A DNA stretch of 64,000 bases, taken from NCBI GenBank assembly GCA_016124575.1, contig WGNM01000022.1, positions 87,057-151,056 on the forward strand, read 5' to 3'. Shown one piece after another: positions 35,820 to 43,534 of this stretch (the stretch's first letter is position 1; every line of letters begins with the position of its first letter). Source of the DNA: Cryomorphaceae bacterium (GTDB lineage: Bacteria > Bacteroidota > Bacteroidia > Flavobacteriales_D > Sanyastnellaceae). The notes beneath the pieces were generated by a model. That model was not told where the DNA came from, did not search any database, and saw only the letters and a list, made by a program, of their open reading frames with translations. Made by a program: the position numbers and the translations under genes.

Positions 35820-37265
35820 TTAATACTCCGAATGTACGAAATCGCGGCTATTTAGAGCCTGTCGAAAAACACCGATTGGATTGTCATTTTCCCAAGCATT
35901 GCCCTCAATAAGCAAGTCAGGCTGCAAGCCACCATTTGTGCGTGGAAGCGAGATGGCTAGATCAAACCTAACCCGAGGAACATTGATTTCTATTTTTGTA
36001 TTGGGCAGAATCAAGCGGTAGTAGTACCCACTGGTATGTCCGCCCTGCCCCCCACAAGTAGGCAACCCAATCAGCTCACAATCATCAACATAGCAGCGGG
36101 CGAGCGAAGCAAATTCAGAGGCTCCAGAAAACACATCTCCATCAACCCAGATGTACACCTTGCCATTGAAAACTTGATCTGGACAAAAATTCGTGCGTTT
36201 GTATCTATTTCTGCGGTTCCAGCGATCATCATCAACCTTTTTAAATTCGATGGTGGCATAGACAAAATCTTCCAGCCAACGGAGTCCGCCGCGATGCAGG
36301 TGACGGTAGAACGACGACCTCGGGTTCGACATGTACACCGCATCGTACCTGTTTATAGGCATGGTATTGAGGTACGACAAAAGGATATTCTCATAGCCTT
36401 CCATCCCACCCCCATTTCCGCGGATATCGATTATCAATTCAACAATTCCAAGGTCGTTGACCTCGTTGAAAAATTGATCCATATTTGCGTGAAACGACTT
36501 CAAATTCATGCCGCTAAATCGCGGGATACGCAGGTAGGCAGTTTTGTTATCGAAAGACCAGTTTAAGACCTCATTCAACTCCGAATACTTTGGATACAGC
36601 TCATAAATTGCCGAGACACGTTCTTCCATCGGAATAGCGTCGACCATGGCCGTTTGAATTTCACCAGAGGAAGATCGACAAGAAATTACATATTGCTCTG
36701 GGAAACCGTAATGCAAGCCCAAGTACCACCAGAACTGTTCATTGAGAGCAGCCAGTTTGCCTGAAATATTGAACCCATCGGCGGTGACATAAGGCATGAG
36801 ATTTACGACAACCTCGCGGATATTAATGTTGTTGATCGCAGTCAATTCAACCCCTGTTTCCAGAATTTCGTTGCCAGAAAGATCTTGAAAGACAACTATT
36901 TTTTGTCCACTTACCGCGATAGAAATAGGGATAAACTTCTCACGTTCTAGCACCTCACGAATACTTCCTTCATCGGGCAGCACCCAGGTATGTCCATCAT
37001 GAATTCCATCAACCAACCCAGAAACAACTTGATATGCCCTTTTTGGGGAAAGCACCTTTTCGAGTTCAACTGCCTTGAACAGATCATCGAATTCACTTCG
37101 CGATATATAGGTTGTGATGCCGGGGTGCGATTCAATCAGCACCTCTCGCAGTATATTGATATCTGCGGCAACCTCATCCCCGCTGTATGCGGGAAGAGAC
37201 CAAGAAGATTGCGCGATTGAAAAAAACGGCAACCAAACGAATAAGAACAAGGTTATGAGACGCAT
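35820..37265 (-). CDS. Secreted S41-family peptidase
   Basis: This 481-residue exported protein (signal LITLFLFVWLPFFSIAQ) belongs to the C-terminal-processing/tail-specific protease group S41. Visible motifs are VSGLVDGIHDGHTWVLPD (helical domain), LIIDIRGNGGGMEGYENILLSYL, and KVYIWVDGDVFSGASEFASLARCY carrying the expected nucleophile Ser in FSGA, then LIGLPTCGGQGGHTSGYY. A PDZ domain is not obvious. The Lys partner cannot be placed with certainty. It lies upstream of the DUF4886 gene on the same strand. Confidence 0.82.
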   Translation of the reverse strand: MRLITLFLFVWLPFFSIAQSSWSLPAYSGDEVAADINILREVLIESHPGITTYISRSEFDDLFKAVELEKVLSPKRAYQVVSGLVDGIHDGHTWVLPDEGSIREVLEREKFIPISIAVSGQKIVVFQDLSGNEILETGVELTAINNINIREVVVNLMPYVTADGFNISGKLAALNEQFWWYLGLHYGFPEQYVISCRSSSGEIQTAMVDAIPMEERVSAIYELYPKYSELNEVLNWSFDNKTAYLRIPRFSGMNLKSFHANMDQFFNEVNDLGIVELIIDIRGNGGGMEGYENILLSYLNTMPINRYDAVYMSNPRSSFYRHLHRGGLRWLEDFVYATIEFKKVDDDRWNRRNRYKRTNFCPDQVFNGKVYIWVDGDVFSGASEFASLARCYVDDCELIGLPTCGGQGGHTSGYYYRLILPNTKIEINVPRVRFDLAISLPRTNGGLQPDLLIEGNAWENDNPIGVFRQALNSRDFVHSEY

Positions 37266-37355
37266 CAGTATAAATCATACGTGACGGGTGGAAAACAGTT
37301 TCACAGTGTAACCTACAGAGAAAAGAGCCGTAAAAAGTCGGACACACACCCTGAA

Positions 37356-37751
37356 ATGATTCGAATTCTAGCTTTAGTATTGTCTTTTTTGATGCCCGTC
37401 ACACTGCAAGATGACGGACTTACCAAACACATCGTGCGCACCCATTCGAATGGGAAGCCATACGTAGTTATGTATACAGTAGGCACCAACAACGAGCGTG
37501 TCCGTGAAGAATTGTACTACGAAAATGGCAAGCTCGATTATGTAGGCAATTACAAAAACGGACAAGAGCATGGCGATTGGATATACTATTGGCAGAACGG
37601 CAACGTGAAATCGTTTGAGCACTATGAGCGCGGCTTAGAAGAAGGAGTGGCTTACGATTACAACGAAAAAGGAGTAAAAATCAAAGAATACCATTACCGT
37701 AAAGGAGTGTTGTTGCGGCAAGTTGACCTTACCTCAAATTCGAAGAACTGA
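37356..37751 (+). CDS. MORN-repeat/YwqK-like exported protein
   Basis: This 131-residue protein has an N-terminal hydrophobic segment (MIRILALVLSFLMPVTL) and then repeated strand-turn units resembling MORN/YwqK repeats: EELYYENGKLDYVGNYKNGQEHGDWIYYWQNGNVKSFEHYERGLEEGVAYDYNEKG. Proteins of this kind are sometimes annotated as antitoxins by similarity to YwqK, but nothing here indicates a toxin partner. Its 3' end overlaps pdeM by 18 nt. The start at 37356 fits the signal. Confidence 0.75.
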   Translation: MIRILALVLSFLMPVTLQDDGLTKHIVRTHSNGKPYVVMYTVGTNNERVREELYYENGKLDYVGNYKNGQEHGDWIYYWQNGNVKSFEHYERGLEEGVAYDYNEKGVKIKEYHYRKGVLLRQVDLTSNSKN

Positions 37752-38393
37752 TTCATCGGTTACAACGAAAACCACATCCTTCTTTCCCGGTTGAACCGTC
37801 ACACTGCCCGTAAAATATCCGAAAGTTGGAAACACCCCTTGGTGTTCAGAGAACCAAAAGCAAGGCAACTTTAGCGATTGACGTCCGGCCCCGAGCAATC
37901 GCACAGCAGGATGTATATGTCCGCACAAGCGATACCCCCTTTCATCAACCACCATGCTTGGTTCGTGGCACATTACAAACGGTTCTTCGCACAACTCCTC
38001 TACCACATCAATTTTGGCATTGTCCCACAGTTCTTGATCTAGAATATCGTGATTTCCCTTTACCAAGACAGTTTTCAGTTTCGGAAAATTATCGAGCATA
38101 TCGACAAATGCGTGCCATTCATCATTGAAAGAGCTATGAAACAGGTCACCGAGAAGAATTAGGCGATCCGCTTTCGTATCGAGCAGTAGGCCAGCCAGTC
38201 GCCATAGGTTATCATTGTTGATATCTAGTGGAAGGGCAACACCATTTTTCCGAAAGTGCGCACCCTTTCCGATGTGAAGATCAGCGATGAGCAGTGATTT
38301 TTTTTCAACCCAAAACAAAGCTCTGTACGGCAATAGGATTACCTCTTCACCGCACAGCCAATGTCGCACTCCCTTAAACTTTTGATAATCCAC
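37734..38393 (-). CDS. pdeM: PdeM-like metallophosphoesterase (ligase-associated type)
   Basis: This roughly 219-residue calcineurin-like phosphoesterase has the metal-binding set LIADLHIGKG, LILLGDLFHS, LVKGNHD and LCGHIHPAV. The N-terminal LPYRALFWVEKKSLLIADLHIGKGAHFRKNGVALP is typical of the PdeM family, usually beside a DNA ligase, an exonuclease and the Lhr helicase. None of these is nearby, so this is an orphan copy. I place the start at GTG 38393: a -7 element TATATTTG covers the alternative TTG two codons upstream. It converges with the YwqK-like gene. Confidence 0.82.
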   Translation of the reverse strand: MDYQKFKGVRHWLCGEEVILLPYRALFWVEKKSLLIADLHIGKGAHFRKNGVALPLDINNDNLWRLAGLLLDTKADRLILLGDLFHSSFNDEWHAFVDMLDNFPKLKTVLVKGNHDILDQELWDNAKIDVVEELCEEPFVMCHEPSMVVDERGYRLCGHIHPAVRLLGAGRQSLKLPCFWFSEHQGVFPTFGYFTGSVTVQPGKKDVVFVVTDESVLRI

Positions 38394-38396
38394 CTT

Positions 38397-38404
38397 CAAA
38401 TATA
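38397..38404 (-). promoter_or_regulatory. -7 element TATATTTG, 3 nt before GTG start of pdeM
   Basis: Read leftward this is TATATTTG, a full consensus match. It covers the alternative TTG start and ends 3 nt before the GTG, another very short spacing. Confidence 0.45.
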
Positions 38405-38532
38405 AAACACCTCGTTAACACATCATTTCAAATTCGTTACAATCTCATAAGAAGCCGATAAGATCGACCGTACAAAAGCGAGAGATCTTTGCACCGAGAA
38501 AATCAGCAACTGAAATTATTAAACACAAGATC

Positions 38533-38856
38533 ATGAAAGTCCTTATCGCAGCAATTCTTTTCACATTTTTCACCCCCATGTTGAACGCCGGCGAGTTGCC
38601 GAGTTATTCAGACAATCTTTTGAAGCGCGAGATCAATCGCATGATAGCCTATCCATCGAACTTGAAATCTCACAATGCTACAGAAGTAGTGATGGTTGCA
38701 TTTCGGATAGAGCCATGTGGCACGATCAGCATCGACGAAGTTAATGCGAGCAGAGCAGACTTTGCCCAATATGTCGTTGAGAAACTGAACACCATGCGAT
38801 TCGAGAGTGGCAGTGGTGAGCAGATGTGCATGCGCTTCACCTTTAAGAAGCAATAG
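38533..38856 (+). CDS. Small exported TonB-C-terminal-like protein
   Basis: This 107-residue protein has a signal peptide (MKVLIAAILFTFFTPMLNAGELPS). The mature part (LKREINRMIAYPSNLKSHNATEVVMVAFRIEPCGTISIDEVNASRADFAQYVVEKLNTMRFES) has the alternating strand-helix-strand pattern of TonB C-terminal-like domains. There is no transmembrane TonB anchor. GATCTTTG near 38485 may be its promoter. The function is unknown. Confidence 0.65.
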   Translation: MKVLIAAILFTFFTPMLNAGELPSYSDNLLKREINRMIAYPSNLKSHNATEVVMVAFRIEPCGTISIDEVNASRADFAQYVVEKLNTMRFESGSGEQMCMRFTFKKQ

Positions 38857-38858
38857 AA

Positions 38859-39455
38859 TTAGAAGCCGTAAACGATTTTAGCAAAGAACATAGAATCGAA
38901 TTCGCGGGAGATTTCGGATTTTTCAAAAGGTGCATTCAAGCCATCTTCCATAGTTCCAGATTGTTCGGAAAACCGGTAGAACGTAAAGATTTTAAAATCG
39001 AGTTCTAGTCCGAAATTTTGGACAAAGAACCATTGCATTCCGAGGCCTGCACCGAGTCCGACAATTTGTTCATTCCTCTTCCAATTATTCATATCATTCA
39101 AAAGGGAATAATCATTCATTTCGTAACGCCCGGAGATATTAATATGAGCTCCTGCGGGAGCTTTCATATTTGTCATCTCATTCAGGTAGTACCGAAATTC
39201 GGGCAAAATGCGCCAACCTGTTGAAATATCTTCATTGATCAAAGAAACACTTGACTGCTCGGTGACAGTCTGCTTTGAATAATCAAGCAGCACACCAGAG
39301 GTAATTTGAAATGACGTTTGGCTCCCGACCAGATGTTCGTAGGAGACTGATATTCTGGAAGATAGGAAATCGAAAGCATCCAACTTAATCACATGTGATT
39401 GAGCAGAGCAATGCGCAGCGAAAACGACTAAACTTATAAGCAGTTTAGAACGCAT
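38859..39455 (-). CDS. Outer-membrane beta-barrel-like protein (tandem paralogue 2)
   Basis: This 198-residue exported protein (signal KLLISLVVFAAHCSAQS) has alternating strands ending in FAKIVYGF, a terminal aromatic typical of barrels. It is a paralogue of the gene directly upstream: both share the pattern VIKLD.F.F...R...SYE..VG..TS.Q.T.G...D.SK......S..N......G....PEFR.YL.E.T....P.G. The two genes overlap by 11 nt. The closest family impression is DUF3575-like. Confidence 0.72.
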   Translation of the reverse strand: MRSKLLISLVVFAAHCSAQSHVIKLDAFDFLSSRISVSYEHLVGSQTSFQITSGVLLDYSKQTVTEQSSVSLINEDISTGWRILPEFRYYLNEMTNMKAPAGAHINISGRYEMNDYSLLNDMNNWKRNEQIVGLGAGLGMQWFFVQNFGLELDFKIFTFYRFSEQSGTMEDGLNAPFEKSEISREFDSMFFAKIVYGF

Positions 39456-40074
39456 ATGAAATATTTAATCCAGCGAACGGCAGGGCATCTTGACGGATTG
39501 TAGATGATTTCTGGATGAAGTCAGGAATATCTTGGTTCGTGCTTATATCGGTTGTTTCAGAATCTAAGAACACGTATTTAAACTCAGGGCCAATAAATGC
39601 ATCGAAGCCGAGACCGAACGAAGTAACATATTGCACCCCTGCTACAACGCCTAGTCCGATGTTTCTTTCATGCTCATTGAACTCGTAGGAAGAAAAATCA
39701 TCTTCACGTGCTTCGAAATTTTTGACGTTTCTGTAGCGGATGGAGGTTCCAAAGTAGAATCCTGACGGCACCTCTGTTTTGGTGAATTCGCTTAGGTACA
39801 CCCGAAATTCTGGGGATGCGACAAATCCGGTTGTACGGTTTTCGTTATTGGAAAGCGAACCTGCTGTATTTTCTGATTTACTGATATCAATGATACCACC
39901 TAGGGTAACTTGGACGGAAGTATACTTGCCGACTATGCGTTCGTAGGAAGCTTGGTATCGACCGAAGAAGAAGCCATCGAACGAGAGTTTGATAACGTTT
40001 TTTGGAGGTGTGGGTTGGGCTGGGGAAGGGAGAGTGAGGAGGGTGAGGCAAAGAAGAGTAAAGATTGTTCTCAT
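39445..40074 (-). CDS. Outer-membrane beta-barrel-like protein (tandem paralogue 1)
   Basis: This 209-residue exported protein (signal TIFTLLCLTLLTLPSPAQ) has strand-rich repeats and a C-terminal aromatic (PFAGLNISYAF). It is homologous to the following gene and is probably cotranscribed with it. The IS1595-like element at 40086-41059 lies only 11 nt upstream of its start and has separated it from a promoter-like TATATTCG now at 41072-41079. The pair may therefore be poorly expressed or use a promoter inside the element. Confidence 0.72.
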   Translation of the reverse strand: MRTIFTLLCLTLLTLPSPAQPTPPKNVIKLSFDGFFFGRYQASYERIVGKYTSVQVTLGGIIDISKSENTAGSLSNNENRTTGFVASPEFRVYLSEFTKTEVPSGFYFGTSIRYRNVKNFEAREDDFSSYEFNEHERNIGLGVVAGVQYVTSFGLGFDAFIGPEFKYVFLDSETTDISTNQDIPDFIQKSSTIRQDALPFAGLNISYAF

Positions 40075-40085
40075 GGTTTCAACTG

Positions 40086-41059
40086 TTGATTATCCGCGAA
40101 AGCACCTCAGAAAATTGGTCATCCGTAAAGAAATACTGTCGTTAAATAAAGTTAGACAAATTTCTCTTTGATTATTCATTGTTTGAGTGAATACTTGCCA
40201 TCAGACAATAGACTGAAATATGACTTTCAATGAATTTACCGACCTCTTCCCAGATGAAGAAAGTTGCAAGATCTTTATAAAGCAACAAAGAGAAAAACAA
40301 GGACTTCAATGCAGAAAATGCAATTGCAAACGGCACTATTGGAAATCCGATAAAGAAGTTTGGGAATGCAGCCACTGCAAATACCGCATGTCTTTGAAAG
40401 CTGGGACCGCCATGCACGGCAGTAAACTAAAATTAAAGACTTGGTTTACAGCATACTATTTTGTCCTTCAAACAAAAAAAAGCTTCTCTAGTTGCGAGAT
40501 GCAGAGAATACTAGGCTTGAGCAGATATGAAACCGTCTGGTACTTAATTCACAGAATCAGACAACAAATGGCAAAGCACAACCTTGATCAATTCTACAAA
40601 TCAATGTTCGATAATATTTCTGATTATCAAATTCAAGTCAAGACTAGAATCCAAAAAAAATCAAAGAATTCAGTGAAAGTTGCTTTCATTCTCAAAGAAT
40701 CTCTGATATCCAATGTGAATAAAATAAAACCAGATAAATTATTAGTCGTTGCTGCAGAATCAGCCGGAAATTCAAAAGAACCGACAAATAGATATCGTTT
40801 ACTAATTAAGGATTATCAAAATAAATACGGTTTTAAAAATCCGCAGAAAGAAAACCACCAAATACCAAGCTGGGTTGTGAATACCGCCGTTAATGCTAAT
40901 CGAATTTTAGACGGCATTCATCACCTTCCTAATCCAGGACTTTCACAACTATACTTCGATGAATTTTCATTCAAGTACAATTACAAAAAAATAAAACACG
41001 ATTTAAAATCGATGATTATCAGGCTATTCACGGAGGTAGGTAGTTTCGCGGATAATCAA
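40086..41059 (+). mobile_element. IS1595-like insertion element, 974 bp with 22-bp terminal inverted repeats
   Basis: Terminal inverted repeats at 40086-40107 and 41038-41059 match at 20 of 22 positions (shared core TTGATTATCCGCGAAA). ACTG directly flanks both ends (40082-40085 and 41060-41063) and may be the target duplication, although IS1595 elements usually make 8 bp. One gene lies inside, and its stop codon lies beyond the right end. The element interrupts the 5' region of the barrel-like pair. Confidence 0.8.
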
Positions 41060-41080
41060 ACTGTAATGCTGCGAATATAA
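40220..41080 (+). CDS. IS1595-family-like transposase with zinc ribbon, catalytic motifs not evident
   Basis: This 286-residue protein starts with the typical zinc ribbon of IS1595/IS1016 transposases (LQCRKCNCKRHYWKSDKEVWECSHCKYRMSLKAGTAMHGSKLKLKTWFTAYY) and the helical FSSCEMQRILGLSRYETVWYLIHRIRQQMAKHN. The C-terminal WVVNTAVNANRILDGIHHL ... LYFDEFSFKYNYK resembles the end of the ISXO2-like domain. The expected DExYxGG and TDGxxxY motifs are absent between them. The reading frame runs through the right terminal repeat and stops 21 nt outside. It could be a degenerate copy or a diverged subgroup. Confidence 0.75.
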   Translation: MTFNEFTDLFPDEESCKIFIKQQREKQGLQCRKCNCKRHYWKSDKEVWECSHCKYRMSLKAGTAMHGSKLKLKTWFTAYYFVLQTKKSFSSCEMQRILGLSRYETVWYLIHRIRQQMAKHNLDQFYKSMFDNISDYQIQVKTRIQKKSKNSVKVAFILKESLISNVNKIKPDKLLVVAAESAGNSKEPTNRYRLLIKDYQNKYGFKNPQKENHQIPSWVVNTAVNANRILDGIHHLPNPGLSQLYFDEFSFKYNYKKIKHDLKSMIIRLFTEVGSFADNQTVMLRI

Positions 41081-41095
41081 AAACTGAAAAAAAAA

Positions 41096-41113
41096 AGCCT
41101 CCAAAAGGAGGCT
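41096..41113 (-). terminator. Hairpin terminator of aconitase gene
   Basis: AGCCTCC (41096-41102) and GGAGGCT (41107-41113) form a 7-bp stem with a 4-nt loop. The A-run just to the left gives a U-tract for leftward transcripts from the aconitase gene 20 nt away. Confidence 0.8.
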
Positions 41114-41132
41114 CTCTTCAATATCAATCAGT

Positions 41133-43394
41133 TCACTGCTGCAGCTTAATCAAATTCAAAGCAGACCCCGCCTTGAACCACTCTATCTGCTGAGCATTGT
41201 ATGTATGATTCGTCTTAACTTCATCCCTATTGCCATCCACATGAACCAACTCCAATGTAATCTGTTTGCCTGGAGCGATATCTTTCAAATCAACAAAGTT
41301 AATGATGTCGTCTTCCTGAAATTTATCGTAGTCTGATTCATTTGCAAAGGTCAACGCCAACATCCCCTGCTTCTTCAGGTTGGTTTCGTGAATACGCGCA
41401 AACGACTTCACCAAAACGGCCACAGCACCAAGATGGCGTGGCTGCATTGCGGCATGCTCGCGTGATGATCCTTCTCCATAATTGCTATCGCCTACTATCA
41501 AAGTAGGTACTCCGGCCGCTTTGTATGCACGCTGCACCGCTGGCACTTCGCCGTATTCTCCTGTAAGCTGGTTCTTTACACTATTTGTGGCCTTGTTGAA
41601 AGCATTCACCGCTCCCGTCAAAGTGTTGTTGGCGATGTTGTCTAAATGACCACGGTAACGCAACCACGGACCAGCCATTGATATGTGATCCGTTGTGCAC
41701 TTTCCAAATGCTTTGATCAACAACTTGGCTCCCATGATGTTCTCTCCATTCCACGGCTGGAAAGGATCCAATAACTGCAAGCGCTCACTGCCTTCTTTAA
41801 CAACAACACTCACTGAACTACCATCCTCCGCAGGAGCTATAAAGCCTGCATCTTCAACAGCAAACCCTCTTGATGGCAACTCATCTCCTGAAGGTGGATC
41901 TATCTTCACTTGCTCTCCTTTGCTGTTTGTCAATGTATCGGTAAGTGGATTGAAACGTAGGTCTCCCGCAATTGCCAATGCTGTTACCATCTCCGGTGAG
42001 CCGACAAATGCAAAGGTGTTCGGATTGCCGTCTGCTCGCTTCGCGAAGTTGCGGTTGAACGAGTGGACAATCGTATTCTTCTCTTCTTTGTCTGCGCCTG
42101 CACGATCCCATTGTCCGATGCACGGACCGCAAGCATTTGCAAACACTTCCCCACCCATGGCCTCAAAGGTTTGGATGAAGCCATCACGGGCGACAGTAAA
42201 ACGAACCTGCTCAGAGCCAGGTGTGATCGTAAACTTCGACTTTGTAACCAAATGCTTCGAAACAGCCTGAGCTGCTATCGATGCTGATCTCGAAATATCT
42301 TCGTAACTAGAATTGGTGCATGATCCGATTAGACCTACTTCAATCTTGGTCGGCCATCCGTTCTGCTCCGCCATCTCTCCCAGTTTCGAAATCGGTGTCG
42401 CGAGGTCGGGTGTAAATGGTCCGTTGATATAGGGCTCCAACTCTGAAAGGTTGATCTCAATGACTTGATCAAAATATTGCTCTGGATTGGCATATACCTC
42501 TGCATCTGCAGTCAAATGCTCCTTGATGTTATCAGCCAATGCTGCAACGTCGGCTCTGCCGGTTGCTCGCAGGTATCTCGACATTGATTCGTCGTACCCA
42601 AAAGTTGATGTGGTAGCTCCAATCTCTGCTCCCATGTTGCAAATGGTGCCTTTTCCTGTGCACGACAGGGATGTTGCTCCATCTCCAAAATATTCAACAA
42701 TGGCGCCTGTCCCCCCTTTTACAGTGAGTATGCCCGCAACTTTCAAAATCACGTCTTTGGCACTTGTCCAACCACTCATCTTGCCCGTTAGCTTAACACC
42801 TATCAGCTTTGGAAACTTTAGCTCCCATGCCATTCCTGCCATTACGTCTACGGCATCAGCACCACCTACTCCAATGGCTACCATTCCCAATCCACCAGCA
42901 TTCACCGTGTGTGAATCGGTACCTATCATCATCCCTCCTGGAAATGCATAGTTTTCAAGAACCACTTGGTGAATGATACCTGCACCCGGTTTCCAAAAGC
43001 CTAGGCCGTACTTGTTCGATACCGATTGCAAGAAATTGAAAACTTCGTTGTTCTTATTGATCGAGTTCTGCAAATCACTATCTGCCCCAACACGCGCTTG
43101 AATCAAGTGATCACAGTGCACTGTAGACGGCACAGCAGCGGTCTTCTTTCCTGCTTGCATAAATTGCAACAAGGCCATCTGGGCAGTGGCATCCTGCATC
43201 GCAACACGGTCTGGAGCAAAATCCACATACGACTTCCCTCTTTCGAAAGCCGTGGTGGCATCACCGTCCCACAAGTGGCTGTAAAGTATTTTTTCTGAAA
43301 GCGTAAGAGGCTTGCCAACGATGTTACGCGCCGCTGCAATGCGACTAGGCATTTTAGAATATACCTCTTTGATCATGTCTATGTCAAAAACCAT
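41133..43394 (-). CDS. Aconitate hydratase (mitochondrial-type)
   Basis: This 753-residue TCA-cycle enzyme isomerises citrate to isocitrate through a 4Fe-4S cluster. Cluster cysteines are visible in [11 protein letters not shown] and [13 protein letters not shown]. Substrate motifs are [39 protein letters not shown], and the swivel domain [22 protein letters not shown]. The length and pattern fit the mitochondrial-type aconitase. Upstream lie a TACCTTTG element (43438-43445) and a perfect palindrome AAAAGAACGTTCTTTT (43415-43430) in the leader. It is a single-gene unit. Confidence 0.95.
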   Translation of the reverse strand: MVFDIDMIKEVYSKMPSRIAAARNIVGKPLTLSEKILYSHLWDGDATTAFERGKSYVDFAPDRVAMQDATAQMALLQFMQAGKKTAAVPSTVHCDHLIQARVGADSDLQNSINKNNEVFNFLQSVSNKYGLGFWKPGAGIIHQVVLENYAFPGGMMIGTDSHTVNAGGLGMVAIGVGGADAVDVMAGMAWELKFPKLIGVKLTGKMSGWTSAKDVILKVAGILTVKGGTGAIVEYFGDGATSLSCTGKGTICNMGAEIGATTSTFGYDESMSRYLRATGRADVAALADNIKEHLTADAEVYANPEQYFDQVIEINLSELEPYINGPFTPDLATPISKLGEMAEQNGWPTKIEVGLIGSCTNSSYEDISRSASIAAQAVSKHLVTKSKFTITPGSEQVRFTVARDGFIQTFEAMGGEVFANACGPCIGQWDRAGADKEEKNTIVHSFNRNFAKRADGNPNTFAFVGSPEMVTALAIAGDLRFNPLTDTLTNSKGEQVKIDPPSGDELPSRGFAVEDAGFIAPAEDGSSVSVVVKEGSERLQLLDPFQPWNGENIMGAKLLIKAFGKCTTDHISMAGPWLRYRGHLDNIANNTLTGAVNAFNKATNSVKNQLTGEYGEVPAVQRAYKAAGVPTLIVGDSNYGEGSSREHAAMQPRHLGAVAVLVKSFARIHETNLKKQGMLALTFANESDYDKFQEDDIINFVDLKDIAPGKQITLELVHVDGNRDEVKTNHTYNAQQIEWFKAGSALNLIKLQQ

Positions 43395-43414
43395 ATTTCG
43401 ATATTGATAGGGTT

Positions 43415-43430
43415 AAAAGAACGTTCTTTT
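43415..43430. promoter_or_regulatory. 16-bp perfect palindrome in the aconitase leader
   Basis: AAAAGAACGTTCTTTT is its own reverse complement. It lies between the -7 element and the aconitase start, a position suited to an operator or an RNA hairpin affecting expression. It shares the core AACGTT with the larger palindrome at 12134-12157. Confidence 0.5.
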
Positions 43431-43437
43431 CGGTTTG

Positions 43438-43445
43438 CAAAGGTA
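43438..43445 (-). promoter_or_regulatory. -7 element for aconitase gene (TACCTTTG)
   Basis: Read leftward this is TACCTTTG, a full consensus match, about 43 nt before the start. Confidence 0.55.
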
Positions 43446-43522
43446 GGAAACAATGTGGTTAACCGCACGTCATTGGGTACGTCCGCTCGCGGTAATTTTT
43501 AACTATCCTTCAACAACTTCGC

Positions 43523-43530
43523 TACATTTG
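43523..43530 (+). promoter_or_regulatory. -7 element TACATTTG, 4 nt before ATG
   Basis: A full TAnnTTTG match ends 4 nt before the ATG of the MacB-type permease gene. The same bases and the same spacing occur at pyrE. The transcript is probably leaderless. Confidence 0.55.
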
Positions 43531-43534
43531 AATT

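Noticed and set aside
37356..37751. YwqK-like gene as part of a toxin-antitoxin pair
   Set aside because: It has a signal-like N-terminus and no toxin partner; the similarity rests only on MORN-like repeats.
42487..42951. Rightward open frame (154 codons) opposite the aconitase gene
   Set aside because: It is antisense to a highly conserved enzyme and its translation is Pro/Ser/Thr-rich and featureless.
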